From positions 34,554-98,553 of the forward strand of contig DHHB01000035.1 of the NCBI GenBank assembly GCA_002403075.1: 64,000 bases of DNA, given 5' to 3'. Positions 7,949 through 17,101 of this stretch are shown here, piece by piece. The notes below the pieces were generated by a model. It ran no database searches, was not told the DNA's origin, and saw only the letters and a program-made list of their open reading frames with translations. The position numbers were made by a program, and so were the translations under genes. This DNA is from a bacterium UBP1_UBA4783. Its GTDB lineage: Bacteria > Krumholzibacteriota > Krumholzibacteriia > Krumholzibacteriales > Krumholzibacteriaceae. How positions within the stretch are numbered: position 1 is the stretch's first letter; every line of letters begins with the position of its first letter.

Positions 7949-9733
7949 ATGACACCGATCGATCCCGAAACCATTCACGACGTCGAGGGAGTGCCGGCGC
8001 ATAACGTGCACCGCCACGACGTCGTCGTCGTGGGGGCGGGGCTCGCCGCCATGCGGGCCGCGGTCGAAGCGGCGAAGGATTACGACGTGGCGGTCGTGAG
8101 CAAGGTCTTTCCCACGCGCTCCCACAGCGGCGCCGCGCAGGGCGGCATCGCGGCCTCCCTCGCGAACGAGGAAGAGGACCACTGGGAGTGGCACATGTTC
8201 GACACGGTGAAGGGGAGCGACTACCTCGGCGATCAGGACGCGATCGAGATCCTCGTCAAGGAAGCGCCCGTCGTCGTCCGCGAGTTCGAGCACATGGGAG
8301 CCCCCTTTTCGCGCACGCCGGACGGCCGGATCGCCCAGCGTCTCTTCGGCGGGCACACGAAGAACTTCGGCAAGGGCGGGCCGATACTCCGCGCCTGCTA
8401 CGCCGCCGATCGCACGGGGCACGCGCTGCTCCACACCCTCTACGAGAATTGCGTGAAGGAAGGGGTGCGCTTCTACCCCGAGTTCTACGTCCTCGGGCTC
8501 ATCGTGCGCGACGACGTCTGCCGCGGGGTCGTCGCGTGGGACGTCGTGAACGGCGGCGTGCACGTCTTTCACGCGAAGGCGGTCATGTTCGGCACCGGCG
8601 GGCACGCGCGCATCTTCCGGATCGCCTCGATCTCGCTTTCGAGCACCGGGGACGGACCGGCGATGGCGCTCCGCGCCGGGATACCCCTCGAGGACATGGA
8701 GTTTCTCCAGTTCCATCCGACGGGGCTGTACGTCCACGGCATCCTCGTGAGCGAGGCGGCGAGAGGCGAGGGGGGCTACCTCGTCAACGACGCCGGCGAG
8801 CGCTTCATGAAGAAGTACGCCCCCGACAAGATGGAGCTCGCCCCGCGCGACGTCGTTTCCCGCGCCATGCAGCGCGAGATCGACGAGGGACGAGGGATCG
8901 GGGGCAAGGACTTCATCCACCTCGACCTTCGCCACCTCGGCAAGGAAAAGATCATGACGCTGCTCCCCCAGATCCACGAGCTCGCGTGGAAGTTCATGCA
9001 CGTCGATTGCGTCACGGATCCGATTCCGATCCAGCCGACGGCGCACTACTCGATGGGGGGCATCCCCACGGACAACGATTGCCAGGTGCTCGCCGACGGC
9101 AAGGGGAAGAAGGTCGCCGGGTTCTACGCCGCGGGCGAGTGCGCCTGCGTGAGCGTGCACGGGGCGAACCGCCTCGGCACGAACTCGCTTCTCGAGGCCT
9201 CGCTCTTCGGCCGGCGCGCGGGAAAATCGATCGTGCGGTTCCTCCGCACGGAGCCCGCGCTCCCCGAGCTTCCCTCGGACGCCGCGAAGGAGGCGATCGA
9301 GGAGATCGACGGAATCCTCTCGGCGACCGGCAGCGAGAAGACGGGCGCCATCCGGGCGGAGATGCAGCAGCAGATGACGGCGAACTGCGCCGTGTACCGC
9401 AACGGCTGCAACCTCGAGCAGCTCCGGAAAGAGGTCGCGTCGCTGCGCGAGCGCTACGGGCGCATCCGGATCGACGACAAGGGGAAGACCTTCAACATGG
9501 ATCTCATCGACGCGCTCGAGCTCGGCCGCATGCTCGACGTGACCGAGATCATGGTGGCGAGCGCGCTGAACCGCAACGAGTCGCGGGGCGGCCACTCGCG
9601 CACCGATTTTCCGAAGCGGGACGACGCGAACTGGCTCAAGCACACGCTCGCGTACCGAAAGAACGGCGCGGTCGCGTTCGACTACAAGCCCGTCGTCATC
9701 ACGCGATTCCAGCCGCAGGAACGGAAATACTGA
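7949..9733 (+). CDS. sdhA: Succinate dehydrogenase flavoprotein subunit
   Basis: SdhA oxidises succinate to fumarate and passes electrons through FAD to SdhB. The 594-residue protein is full length. VVGAGLAAM is the dinucleotide-binding loop, [10 protein letters not shown] contains the His that binds FAD covalently, HPTG is the substrate-site motif, and [14 protein letters not shown] is the capping-domain signature. GGAGG upstream of the ATG at 7949 lies within the end of sdhD. A 56-bp gap separates it from sdhB. All catalytic signatures are intact, so the complex should be active in the citric acid cycle or, in reverse, in fumarate respiration. Confidence 0.97.
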   Translation: MTPIDPETIHDVEGVPAHNVHRHDVVVVGAGLAAMRAAVEAAKDYDVAVVSKVFPTRSHSGAAQGGIAASLANEEEDHWEWHMFDTVKGSDYLGDQDAIEILVKEAPVVVREFEHMGAPFSRTPDGRIAQRLFGGHTKNFGKGGPILRACYAADRTGHALLHTLYENCVKEGVRFYPEFYVLGLIVRDDVCRGVVAWDVVNGGVHVFHAKAVMFGTGGHARIFRIASISLSSTGDGPAMALRAGIPLEDMEFLQFHPTGLYVHGILVSEAARGEGGYLVNDAGERFMKKYAPDKMELAPRDVVSRAMQREIDEGRGIGGKDFIHLDLRHLGKEKIMTLLPQIHELAWKFMHVDCVTDPIPIQPTAHYSMGGIPTDNDCQVLADGKGKKVAGFYAAGECACVSVHGANRLGTNSLLEASLFGRRAGKSIVRFLRTEPALPELPSDAAKEAIEEIDGILSATGSEKTGAIRAEMQQQMTANCAVYRNGCNLEQLRKEVASLRERYGRIRIDDKGKTFNMDLIDALELGRMLDVTEIMVASALNRNESRGGHSRTDFPKRDDANWLKHTLAYRKNGAVAFDYKPVVITRFQPQERKY

Positions 9734-9790
9734 TCGCGCGGACGGCAGCGGTCTCGGATTCATCCGCCACCGGCAAGGAGGGCCGCGGAG

Positions 9791-10525
9791 ATGGCTCATC
9801 AAGATACGGAAAAGAAGCTCGTCACCTTTCGCGTGAAACGCTACAACCCCGAGGGGGGCGAGCGGACGCGCTTCTCGCAGGAATACAAGGTCGAGGTCAT
9901 GAAGGGGCAGTCCGTGCTCGACTGCCTGAACGAGATCCGCTGGAAACAGGACGGATCCCTCACCTTCCGCCGCTCCTGTAAGAGCGGCATCTGCGGATCG
10001 TGCGCCATGACCATAAACGGCGTGAACCGCCTCGCCTGCGAGACGCAGGCGCTCGCGCTCGGCTCCTCGACGATCACGGTCGAGCCGCTCAAGGGCTTCG
10101 CGGTCATCAAGGATCTCGCCGTCGACATCGATCCGATGGTCGAGAAGCTGCTGGCCGTGAAACCGTACCTCATCACGAAGACGCCGCCGCCCTCGGACGC
10201 CGAGCGGCTTCAGAGCCCCGAGGAGCGGGCGAGGCTCGACGGCCTCTACGAGTGCATCCTCTGCGGCGCCTGCACGTCGTCGTGCCCGTCCTTCTGGGCC
10301 GACGAGCAGTACCTCGGCCCGCACGCCTTCCTCAAGGCGTACCGCTTCATCGCGGACAGCCGCGACGAGGCGCCCGGAGAGCATTTCGACGCCCTCGACG
10401 ACAAGCACGGCCTGTGGCGCTGCCATACGATCTTCAACTGCGTCGAGGCCTGCCCGAAGAGTCTCAATCCGACGAAGGCGATCGAGGCCCTGCGCCGGGA
10501 GCTCGTGAAGGAAAAGATCGGCTGA
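9791..10525 (+). CDS. sdhB: Succinate dehydrogenase iron-sulfur subunit
   Basis: SdhB carries electrons from FAD to quinone through three clusters. In this 244-residue protein the ligands are plain: CKSGICGSC plus a downstream Cys for [2Fe-2S], CILCGACTSSCP for [4Fe-4S], and CHTIFNCVEACPK for [3Fe-4S]. The N-terminal half is a plant-type ferredoxin domain and the C-terminal half a bacterial dicluster domain. The ATG follows AAGGAGG at 9776-9782. It closes the sdhCDAB operon; a Tat-exported hydrolase gene follows 68 bp later on the same strand. Confidence 0.97.
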   Translation: MAHQDTEKKLVTFRVKRYNPEGGERTRFSQEYKVEVMKGQSVLDCLNEIRWKQDGSLTFRRSCKSGICGSCAMTINGVNRLACETQALALGSSTITVEPLKGFAVIKDLAVDIDPMVEKLLAVKPYLITKTPPPSDAERLQSPEERARLDGLYECILCGACTSSCPSFWADEQYLGPHAFLKAYRFIADSRDEAPGEHFDALDDKHGLWRCHTIFNCVEACPKSLNPTKAIEALRRELVKEKIG

Positions 10526-10593
10526 GCGACCGGTCCGGAGGACGCCGGCGCGGATCCCTCCGGAACGGGACGTCGTACGCGGGAGGTACCGAG

Positions 10594-11601
10594 ATGCGGC
10601 GCATTTCACGTCGCAGCTTTCTCAAATTCACGGCCGGACTCGGCGCGGCGGGGAGCCTGCTGCCGCTCCGCGGCGCCCTCGCCCGGTCTCCCTTCGCCGG
10701 CTTTCCCGCCCCGAGCGCGGCCGGTTCCGGAGGCCCCATCGTCGTTTCGACGTGGAAGCACGGCCACCCGGCGAACGACGCGGCGTGGAGGATACTCGCC
10801 GGCGGCGGGGCCGCGCTCGACGCGGTCGAAGCGGGCGTGCGCGTCTCCGAGGGAGATCCCGGCGTGAACGGCGTCGGCTACGGCGGCCTGCCCGACGAGG
10901 ACTGCACGGTGACGCTCGACGCCTCCATCATGGGGCCCGATTACCGAGCCGGCGCGGTCGCCTTCATCGAGAGCTACCGCCATCCGATATCGATCGCGCG
11001 GAAGGTCATGGAGACGACGGACCACGTGCTCATCGTCGGGGCGGGGGCGGAGGAGTTCGCGCGCAAGCACGGATTCGAGCGGGAGGAGCTTCTCACCGAG
11101 GCCGCCCGCGAGGCGTGGATCAAGTGGAAGCAGCGGATGAGCGACACGGACGACTGGTTCCCGAAGGATCTCGACCACGATACGATCGGACTCGTCGCCC
11201 GGGACGCGGCGGGGGATCTCGCCGGCGCGTGCACGACCTCGGGGCTCGCGTTCAAGATTCACGGGCGGGTGGGGGATTCCCCGATCGTCGGCGCCGGCAT
11301 GTACGTCGACAACGAGGTCGGCGCGGCGGCCGCGACCGGCAAGGGCGAAGAGGTTCTCAAGACCTGCGGAAGCTTCCTCGTCGTCGAGTTCATGCGGCAG
11401 GGGCTCTCCCCTCGGGCGGCGTGCAAGAAGGCGCTCGAGCGCATCGTCAAGAAGCACGCGGCGAAGCCGGCCTTTCAGGTCGCCTTCATCGCGCTCTCGA
11501 AAGAGGGGGAGGTCGGTGCCCTCTCGCTCCAGAAGGATTTCCAGTACGCCGTCGCCGTCGACGGGAAAAACGAGCTCATCGACGCCGAGTATCTCCTGTG
11601 A
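10594..11601 (+). CDS. Tat-exported N4-(beta-N-acetylglucosaminyl)-L-asparaginase (glycosylasparaginase)
   Basis: An Ntn-hydrolase that removes the GlcNAc-asparagine link of degraded glycoproteins, or a related isoaspartyl peptidase/asparaginase. The 335-residue precursor starts with the twin-arginine signal SRRSFLK followed by a hydrophobic stretch, so the folded enzyme is exported to the periplasm. The alpha/beta processing site is HDTIG with nucleophile Thr197; downstream GVAAATG-type sequence appears as GAAAATGKGEE. The chosen ATG has GGGAGG 7 bp upstream. It follows sdhB by 68 bp and may be read through from that operon, though it has no metabolic link. Substrate specificity is inferred from the family. 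Confidence 0.85.
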   Translation: MRRISRRSFLKFTAGLGAAGSLLPLRGALARSPFAGFPAPSAAGSGGPIVVSTWKHGHPANDAAWRILAGGGAALDAVEAGVRVSEGDPGVNGVGYGGLPDEDCTVTLDASIMGPDYRAGAVAFIESYRHPISIARKVMETTDHVLIVGAGAEEFARKHGFEREELLTEAAREAWIKWKQRMSDTDDWFPKDLDHDTIGLVARDAAGDLAGACTTSGLAFKIHGRVGDSPIVGAGMYVDNEVGAAAATGKGEEVLKTCGSFLVVEFMRQGLSPRAACKKALERIVKKHAAKPAFQVAFIALSKEGEVGALSLQKDFQYAVAVDGKNELIDAEYLL

Positions 11602-11639
11602 CGGCAGGGCGGAGCCGGCGAACAACGCGGAGGATTGAC

Positions 11640-12422
11640 GTGTCGGAATCGTTCACTCGCATATTCACGGGAAGGACCGCGATCGTCTGCGCGTTCGCGG
11701 CGCTCGGAGCGCTCCTCGTATCGTCCTGCTCGGATACGCCGCGGAACCCCGGGCGCGCCGCGCGGAGGCTCGTGCAGGCGCACGGGGGCGCGCGCAGGAT
11801 CGAGCGTCTCGGAACATTCACGGCGAAAGGCTACACGAGAGAGCTCACGGACACGGTGGTCGTGAAGAGCAACGCGTTCGACGTCTATCGATCCGGAGAG
11901 CGGTACAAGCACGTGATGACGCGGACCTCCGGCGGGAGCCGGGGCGACGTCATCGTCCACTGGCACGACGGCGAAGACACGTGGGAATGGAGCGCCCGCG
12001 GCGGGCTCCGGAGCGTCTCTCCGATGGAGCTCGGCCTGCTGCGGTTCCGCTTTCCGCTCGTGCTTTCGTGGATCGGGGAGGAGGGGCGCGCGCCGGAGGC
12101 GCTCGAGACGGGACCGGCGGACGGCGAACTGCACCTTCGTTACCGGCACGCGGACATGCTGCTCTCGCTCGTCGTCGACCGGACGACCCGGCTTCTCGAC
12201 CGCGTCGAGATCCGGAGCACGACCGATACGACCTTCCTCTTTACGGAGCGCTACGACGCGTACATGGATCTCGACGGAACGCCGTTTCCGCAGCGGCACG
12301 CCGCGACCTACCGCGGACAGCCGCTCTACGAGTACCTGCTATCGGTCGTGGAGGTCCGCGCGGAGCTGCCCGACTCGGTCTTGACGCTCGCGGGATCGGA
12401 TACGGCGAAGGCGGTCCGCTAG
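11640..12422 (+). CDS. LolA-like outer-membrane lipoprotein of unknown function
   Basis: A 260-residue predicted lipoprotein. The N-terminus has a hydrophobic stretch ending in VSSC, a valid lipobox. The mature part starts with a helix reading LVQAHGGARRIERL and continues in alternating strands such as YRHADMLLSLVVDRTTRLLDRV, the general pattern of LolA/LolB-like folds and of the outer-membrane lipoprotein-sorting domain proteins; this similarity is by pattern only. The GTG at 11640 is preceded by GGAGG 6 bp away. The gene ends with a 4-bp overlap with the convergent pyrE. No substrate or partner can be named. Confidence 0.6.
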   Translation: MSESFTRIFTGRTAIVCAFAALGALLVSSCSDTPRNPGRAARRLVQAHGGARRIERLGTFTAKGYTRELTDTVVVKSNAFDVYRSGERYKHVMTRTSGGSRGDVIVHWHDGEDTWEWSARGGLRSVSPMELGLLRFRFPLVLSWIGEEGRAPEALETGPADGELHLRYRHADMLLSLVVDRTTRLLDRVEIRSTTDTTFLFTERYDAYMDLDGTPFPQRHAATYRGQPLYEYLLSVVEVRAELPDSVLTLAGSDTAKAVR

Positions 12423-12955
12423 AGCAGCTCCTTCACCTTGAACAGGGAATCGAAGCGGTACCCCGCCTCGGCGAGGGCGTCCGTGGCGCCCTCTTCCCGG
12501 TCGACGAGGGTGACGACCCTCACGATCGTTCCCCCCGCGTCCTCGATCGCCTTGGCGGCGCGAAGCAGCGAGCCTCCCGTCGTCGCGACGTCCTCGAGGA
12601 GGACGACGCGCGTGCCCGCCGCGCAGCTTCCCTCGACGAGGTTCTTCGTGCCGTGATCCTTCGCTTCTTTGCGGATGAGAAGGCCGAGTTTCTCCGCGCC
12701 GCGCTCCGCGCAGAGCGCGAGCAGCGCGCCGATGATCGGATCGGCGCCGATCGTGGGGCCGGCGAAGGCGTCGTATTCGACGCCCTCGAGACGCTCGAGT
12801 AGAAGCTTCGCGCCGAGGTAGAGGCCGCGCGAATGAAGCGTCGTCATCTTGCCGTTGATGTAGTAGCTGCTTTTTCGCCCCGAGACGAGGGTGAAGTCCC
12901 CCTTGAGGATCGATCGCTTTTTGAAGATCTCCTTGAGCTCTTCGCGCTCGTTCAT
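12419..12955 (-). CDS. pyrE: Orotate phosphoribosyltransferase
   Basis: PyrE joins orotate to PRPP to form orotidine monophosphate in pyrimidine synthesis. The 178-residue protein has the PRPP-binding signature VVLLEDVATTGGS and the conserved segment SGRKSSYYINGK near the N-terminus, both typical of the family. Length is normal. The ATG lies 37 bp from the end of the upstream barrel-protein gene, so it may belong to the same transcript. The 3' end overlaps the convergent lipoprotein gene. No attenuator is visible upstream. Confidence 0.95.
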   Translation of the reverse strand: MNEREELKEIFKKRSILKGDFTLVSGRKSSYYINGKMTTLHSRGLYLGAKLLLERLEGVEYDAFAGPTIGADPIIGALLALCAERGAEKLGLLIRKEAKDHGTKNLVEGSCAAGTRVVLLEDVATTGGSLLRAAKAIEDAGGTIVRVVTLVDREEGATDALAEAGYRFDSLFKVKELL

Positions 12956-12992
12956 GCCGACTCCTTTGCCGCGCGCTTCGCGGCCGCCTCGC

Positions 12993-13625
12993 CTATACGC
13001 TGAACAGCAGCACGCCGAAGGCGATCTGTACGAAATGAGCGCTCGTTTCGCCCGTGAAGAAGTGAACCGGCTCGAACTCGTCGTCTCCGACGAAGACGTA
13101 GTGGTACTTGACGTTCAGGTTGAGCGAGACGCCGCGGGAGATCCGCATCAGCATCCCCGCCCCTCCGTACACGCCGAAGCGGTTCTCCGTCCTCGTGCCC
13201 TGATAGAACCCCGCGGGGATGCTCGCCGTGAGCGAGTAGAGCCCGAGCCCGGTTTCTCCCGTGGCGGTGAACCTCCCGCCGATCCGCTTGAGCGCGAAAA
13301 AGGAGCCGGTCATCGAGAAGATGCTGAGCTCCACATCCCGGTTCATCCCGGTGTACGCGATGTTCGCGAGGGTGTCCTTCGAGGCGCCGAAGTTGTGCGA
13401 GGAGAGCGCGAGACCGATCCCCCACCACGCACCGAGCCCCTCGATGAAGTGCAGTTCGAGCTCGCTGCCGGCGCCGAACGCGTCTCTCAGCGGCGGCGAT
13501 CCGACGACGCCGCCGACGCGGACGCCGAGAAGCTCGCGGCCGCGGATCCCTTGAGCGGCGAGCGGCGCCGCCGAGGCGCACAGAAAGCACAGCGCGAAAA
13601 CGAGCGCCGGAAGGGTCTTTCTCAT
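12993..13625 (-). CDS. Predicted outer-membrane beta-barrel protein
   Basis: A 210-residue protein with a signal peptide (residues 1-25, ending LAAQG) and alternating amphipathic strands rich in Gly and aromatic residues, for example GRFTATGETGLGLYSL and VSLNLNVKYHYVF, with a final strand ending in FSV. This is the pattern of small OmpX/OmpW-like barrels; no specific family is recognised. The ATG at 13625 was chosen for the signal peptide it gives. No good ribosome binding site is present, and the candidate promoter at 13632-13659 would start the RNA at or next to the ATG, so the message may be leaderless. It lies 37 bp upstream of pyrE. Confidence 0.65.
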   Translation of the reverse strand: MRKTLPALVFALCFLCASAAPLAAQGIRGRELLGVRVGGVVGSPPLRDAFGAGSELELHFIEGLGAWWGIGLALSSHNFGASKDTLANIAYTGMNRDVELSIFSMTGSFFALKRIGGRFTATGETGLGLYSLTASIPAGFYQGTRTENRFGVYGGAGMLMRISRGVSLNLNVKYHYVFVGDDEFEPVHFFTGETSAHFVQIAFGVLLFSV

Positions 13626-13631
13626 GCGGCC

Positions 13632-13659
13632 ACCATAGCACAGACGGTCGATTCGACAA
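13632..13659 (-). promoter_or_regulatory. Candidate promoter for the barrel protein-pyrE transcript
   Basis: On the minus strand TTGTCG (13654-13659), 16 bp, then TATGGT (13632-13637). A start site about 7 bp beyond the -10 box falls on the ATG at 13625, which would give a leaderless mRNA. Confidence 0.35.
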
Positions 13660-13689
13660 CAGGGGAAATGCGGGGCGCGGTCCGGGCCG

Positions 13690-14916
13690 CTATCGCAGGA
13701 GCACGAGCTTTCTCGAAAAGACTTCCTTGCCGATCGCGAGCCTGCAGTAATAGACCCCGGAGGGGAAGCCCCCGCGGCTCTCCGCCGCCGGGTTCCACCG
13801 GAAGCTGTGGCGTCCGGCTTCCCGTATCCCGAGATCGTGCCGGTCGACGAGCCGGCCCGCGGCGTCATAGAAGGAGAGCACGGCTGGTTTCCCGGCTCCC
13901 GACGCGCTCACGGTGTACGGAATGACGGTCGAGGGATTGAAGGGATTCGGATAGTTCTGGCCGAGCCAGGCCGCCGCCGCCTCGCCTTTCACGAAGATCG
14001 GGCCGTATCGCGAGGGATCATCGGTTCCGGCCTCGACGAGATAGTAGTAGAGATCGCGCGAAGGATCGTCGCAGGGATCGAAGAACTCGTACGTTCTGTC
14101 CGCGAACACCGGCGAAGCGCTCCGCTTCGCCGTCGTCCGGAAATCCGGCTCGTATCCCCGGTACACGTCGAAGGACGCAAGCGGAGTGCAGCCCATCGTG
14201 CACCACGAGATCGCGACGCCGCCCTCGACCCTCCTGCATTCGGCGGAGGAGACGAGAACGCCGACGAGAGGAGTGAGGCTGATCGGAATCTCCTTCGCCT
14301 CGCCGGCTTCGAGCCGTATGTCCGCGATCGTCGTGTCCCGGTATCCGGGCGCGCGGGCCGATATCATGTAGACCGACTCGCACAGGCGGCTGAACCTGTA
14401 GGAATCGTCGCTCCACGCCTCGAAGGTGCCGATCGCGTTATAGAGGGAATCGAACAGCGTGACGCTCGCGCCCGGCGGAACGCCGGTCGATCCGGCGGTC
14501 ACCGTCCCCGAGATGCTCCCCGCCGGCTGCTCGATCCAGTACGAATAATCGGCGTCGTTGAAGTAGAAGTAATGATAGCCGCTGTCCGGCAGCATCGCCG
14601 CGATGCTCGGAGGGTTCCAGGCGAGCGCCGCGACGCCCCACGCGCCGCTCCACCCCCAATGGAGCGGAAGGTACGTGCGGTTCTTCGTAAATTTAAAGAA
14701 GACGGTATCGGGGCTTCCCGGCTGGTCGATGAAAACGAGCTTGCGCCAGACGTTGTCCCCGAGAAGCAGCATATCGTTCGCGGGGTCCTCGGGCTCGCAC
14801 GATATGCCGTCGAAATTGCCGACGAGTTGAACAGAGAGGATATCCTGAGCTCCGGCCGCCCTCGCTCCGAGAAGCGCGAGAGCGATGGAGATTATTGCGA
14901 CGCTGCGACGCACCAT
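13690..14916 (-). CDS. Secreted protein with carboxypeptidase-regulatory-like domain and C-terminal sorting module
   Basis: A 408-residue exported protein of unknown function. It has a signal peptide (about residues 1-24), an N-terminal beta region, a carboxypeptidase-D-regulatory-like domain beginning GSISGTVTAG with the CESVYMISARAPGY strand typical of that fold, and a fibronectin-like stretch. The last 85 residues form a FlgD-like/T9SS-type sorting module: NYPNPFNPSTVIPY, then GRLVDRHD, FPSGVYYCRL, ending KLVLLR. The ATG at 14916 has AGGGG-type sequence upstream; a GTG nine codons earlier is possible. A near-consensus promoter lies at 14989-15017. Surface attachment or secretion is inferred from the tail. 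Confidence 0.75.
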   Translation of the reverse strand: MVRRSVAIISIALALLGARAAGAQDILSVQLVGNFDGISCEPEDPANDMLLLGDNVWRKLVFIDQPGSPDTVFFKFTKNRTYLPLHWGWSGAWGVAALAWNPPSIAAMLPDSGYHYFYFNDADYSYWIEQPAGSISGTVTAGSTGVPPGASVTLFDSLYNAIGTFEAWSDDSYRFSRLCESVYMISARAPGYRDTTIADIRLEAGEAKEIPISLTPLVGVLVSSAECRRVEGGVAISWCTMGCTPLASFDVYRGYEPDFRTTAKRSASPVFADRTYEFFDPCDDPSRDLYYYLVEAGTDDPSRYGPIFVKGEAAAAWLGQNYPNPFNPSTVIPYTVSASGAGKPAVLSFYDAAGRLVDRHDLGIREAGRHSFRWNPAAESRGGFPSGVYYCRLAIGKEVFSRKLVLLR

Positions 14917-14988
14917 GCGATAGTTCTCACCCCTTCGGTGCACTGCCTCGATGCATCGATCGGCGGCGTTAAATTATTTTACATACTC

Positions 14989-15017
14989 ATTATATCCGAT
15001 GCTGCTCGCGAAGTCAA
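14989..15017 (-). promoter_or_regulatory. Near-consensus sigma70-type promoter
   Basis: On the minus strand TTGACT (15012-15017), exactly 17 bp, then TATAAT (14989-14994). It should drive the secreted sorting-module protein from a start near 14982. Confidence 0.75.
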
Positions 15018-15170
15018 AGGCAAAGTAGCCCTTGGGATTAACCGCGCAAGCTGCACCGTTTTGTCAAGTAGCAAGGACCGTTCCCCGCGAGATGCCGGGG
15101 CATGTTTTTTGCCACTTCGCGCCGGGTGTGAAACAGACCTGCACGGGGTTCGCGGGAGGGCGCGACCGAT

Positions 15171-15716
15171 ATGGGCACGAGAATCGCCGGAACCTACAAT
15201 AAAGGCAACGACCTGCGCGCCACGGCCGAGACGCCGAAGGCGCCGAGCGAAACCTTCGAATCGCAGGATCTTTTCCGGCGGGCGCAGGTTCTCGTGCAAA
15301 AACGCAATTACGACAGGGCGGAAAGCCTTCTCGCCGAAGCCATCAAGATCGTTCCCGACAACGCCCGGTACCTCTCCTACTACGGTCTCTGCATCGGCAT
15401 GCTCGGGAGAGCCGGCGAGGGCGAGAATCTCTGCGCGAGGGCGCTCAAGCTCGATCCCACATCTCCGATCGCCTGCGTGAATCTCGGGCGGTTGCGGCTC
15501 ATGCTGGGAAACCGCAAGGAGGCGCACGATCTCTTCTCCCGCGCGTACGCGATGGACAACACGCAATCCGCCGCGGCGCTCGAGCTCTCGGCAATGGGGG
15601 TGCGCCGCCAGCCCGTCATTCCCTTCCTCTCCCGGGACAATCCGCTCAACATGGTTTTGGGCCGCTTCCGGCACAGAATCCTCGGGTTCAAGCAACCTAC
15701 CTGGAAAAAGCTCTAG
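15171..15716 (+). CDS. TPR-repeat protein
   Basis: A 181-residue soluble protein built on tetratricopeptide repeats. Residues 35-68 (LFRRAQVLVQKRNYDRAESL...) and the two units after it carry the usual Ala, Gly and Pro positions, including KLDPTSPIACVNLGRL. There is no signal peptide and the C-terminus is basic. TPR proteins hold partners together; none can be named here. The ATG follows GGGAGGG by about 10 bp. A second TPR gene starts 32 bp downstream, so the two likely form an operon. The 250-bp gap upstream contains the divergent promoter at 14989-15017 and no gene. Confidence 0.75.
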   Translation: MGTRIAGTYNKGNDLRATAETPKAPSETFESQDLFRRAQVLVQKRNYDRAESLLAEAIKIVPDNARYLSYYGLCIGMLGRAGEGENLCARALKLDPTSPIACVNLGRLRLMLGNRKEAHDLFSRAYAMDNTQSAAALELSAMGVRRQPVIPFLSRDNPLNMVLGRFRHRILGFKQPTWKKL

Positions 15717-15748
15717 GGCGATCGGCCGCCGTTCCTTACAATAGGCTC

Positions 15749-16933
15749 ATGCGAACGCTTCGCCTCGCAGCGGCCTCCGTCTCTCTCGGCGCCGCCTCGT
15801 TCGTCCTCGTTTCGTGCGGCGCGGGACGTCTCGACGAGACGGGCGGGTGGAACGACGAGCGGGCTCTTCTCGACCGGCGCGTCGCCGCGGCGCTCGACGG
15901 ACACGATTACGCCGCGGCGCTCGCGCTCGCCGACAGCGTGATCGCGGCCGGCGAGCGGAGTCCGCGGGCGCTCTCCCAGCGCGCCCTGGCGCTCGAGGGC
16001 CTCGGGAGGACGGGCGAAATGATCGCCGATTTCGAAGAGGCCCTCCTCGCCGACTACGAAAACTGCGAGAACCACCTGCACTTCGCGACGGCCCTCATGC
16101 GCGCGGGAAAGACGGGGCGCGCGCATACGGAGTTCATGGAAGCGAAGCTCTTCTGCGATGCGAGGCACTTTCCGCTGATCTACAGGAACCTCGCCGTGGC
16201 GGACATCAAGCTCGAGAGGATCGTCGAGGCGAAACGGTACGTCGACGAGGGCCTCGCGGCCGCTCCCGGAGATCCCTACCTTCTCGGCCTCAAGGGCATG
16301 CTCGTCGCGAGCGAGAGCCCGGCGGCCGCAGAAAGCCTCTTCGCGAGGGCGTTCTCGGCCGGCGGGGACACGGAGGATTTTCTCGTTCCCTACGCGCTCG
16401 TGCTCCTCAACGCGGGCGATGCCGGCAGGGCCGTGCCCCTTCTCGAGAAGGCGTCCGCAGCCGCGCCCGGGGATCGCGCCGTCCGGGCCCATCTCGCCGA
16501 GGCGTACGACCGGGCCGGGCGGCCGCGCGACGCGGAGGCGGCGTATCGCGCCCTTCTCGCCGAGCGGGACGAGTCCGCTCTCCGGCGCGGTCTCGCGAGG
16601 GCCCTCTTCAAGGCGGGGGATTTCGCGGGGGCCCTCGATCTCTACCGGGGGCTCGAGGAATCGCCCGAGACGATGGACCGCGTCGCGATGTGCCTCCACA
16701 ACCTGGGGAGAACGGACGAGGCTCTCCCGTGGGCGAGGCGGGCGAACGAGGCGAGGCCCGACTGGCCGCAGGCGATGACGAACCTCGCCGTCATTCTCGC
16801 CGCCGGCGGAGAGCTCGACGAAGCGCAGAGACTCCTCGAGCGCGTTATCGTCCTCGAACCGGAGAACGCGGCGGCGCGGACGAACCTCGAACTGCTGCTG
16901 CGCGCTCGGAATCCCGATCGCGGCGGCGGATGA
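15749..16933 (+). CDS. TPR-repeat lipoprotein
   Basis: A 394-residue lipoprotein: the signal peptide ends in the lipobox LVSC at about residue 24. The rest is a continuous array of about nine TPR-type helix pairs, with clear units such as LADSVIAAGERSPRALSQRALALEGLG near residue 60 and LLERVIVLEPENAAARTNLELLL at the end. It probably acts in the periplasm as a scaffold for envelope assembly, as many such proteins do, but no partner is visible. It follows another TPR gene by 32 bp. The roughly 170-bp gap after it holds a 5' leader with an inverted repeat, described separately. Confidence 0.75.
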   Translation: MRTLRLAAASVSLGAASFVLVSCGAGRLDETGGWNDERALLDRRVAAALDGHDYAAALALADSVIAAGERSPRALSQRALALEGLGRTGEMIADFEEALLADYENCENHLHFATALMRAGKTGRAHTEFMEAKLFCDARHFPLIYRNLAVADIKLERIVEAKRYVDEGLAAAPGDPYLLGLKGMLVASESPAAAESLFARAFSAGGDTEDFLVPYALVLLNAGDAGRAVPLLEKASAAAPGDRAVRAHLAEAYDRAGRPRDAEAAYRALLAERDESALRRGLARALFKAGDFAGALDLYRGLEESPETMDRVAMCLHNLGRTDEALPWARRANEARPDWPQAMTNLAVILAAGGELDEAQRLLERVIVLEPENAAARTNLELLLRARNPDRGGG

Positions 16934-17052
16934 GCGGCGGCAGGCGGGGAAACCGGGGCGAAGACGGGCGGATCCGCGCGGGCCGAGAAAAAATGTGCTG
17001 ACGCGCGCGACTCTTTTCAATAGAATGTCGGCGGGTGAGGAAACATTCCTCC

Positions 17053-17086
17053 AATGGAATCGTATTGAGCAGTAGAAGATTCCATT
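17053..17086 (+). promoter_or_regulatory. Inverted repeat in the leader of the zinc-ribbon protein gene
   Basis: AATGGAATC (17053-17061) and GATTCCATT (17078-17086) are perfect 9-bp complements around a 16-base AU-rich loop. The hairpin sits 4 bp from the ribosome binding site GGAGG (17090-17095), so it could control translation or act as an operator. No riboswitch family is recognised. Confidence 0.4.
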
Positions 17087-17101
17087 ACCGGAGGTAACCG
17101 A

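Noticed and set aside
7394..10609. Very long open frame antisense to sdhDAB
   Set aside because: It is the mirror of conserved sdh genes in high-GC DNA, is rich in Arg, and has no domain pattern.
15056..15120. Second promoter for the minus-strand secreted gene (TTGACA at about 15060)
   Set aside because: No matching -10 element lies at suitable spacing; the 14989-15017 promoter is much better.
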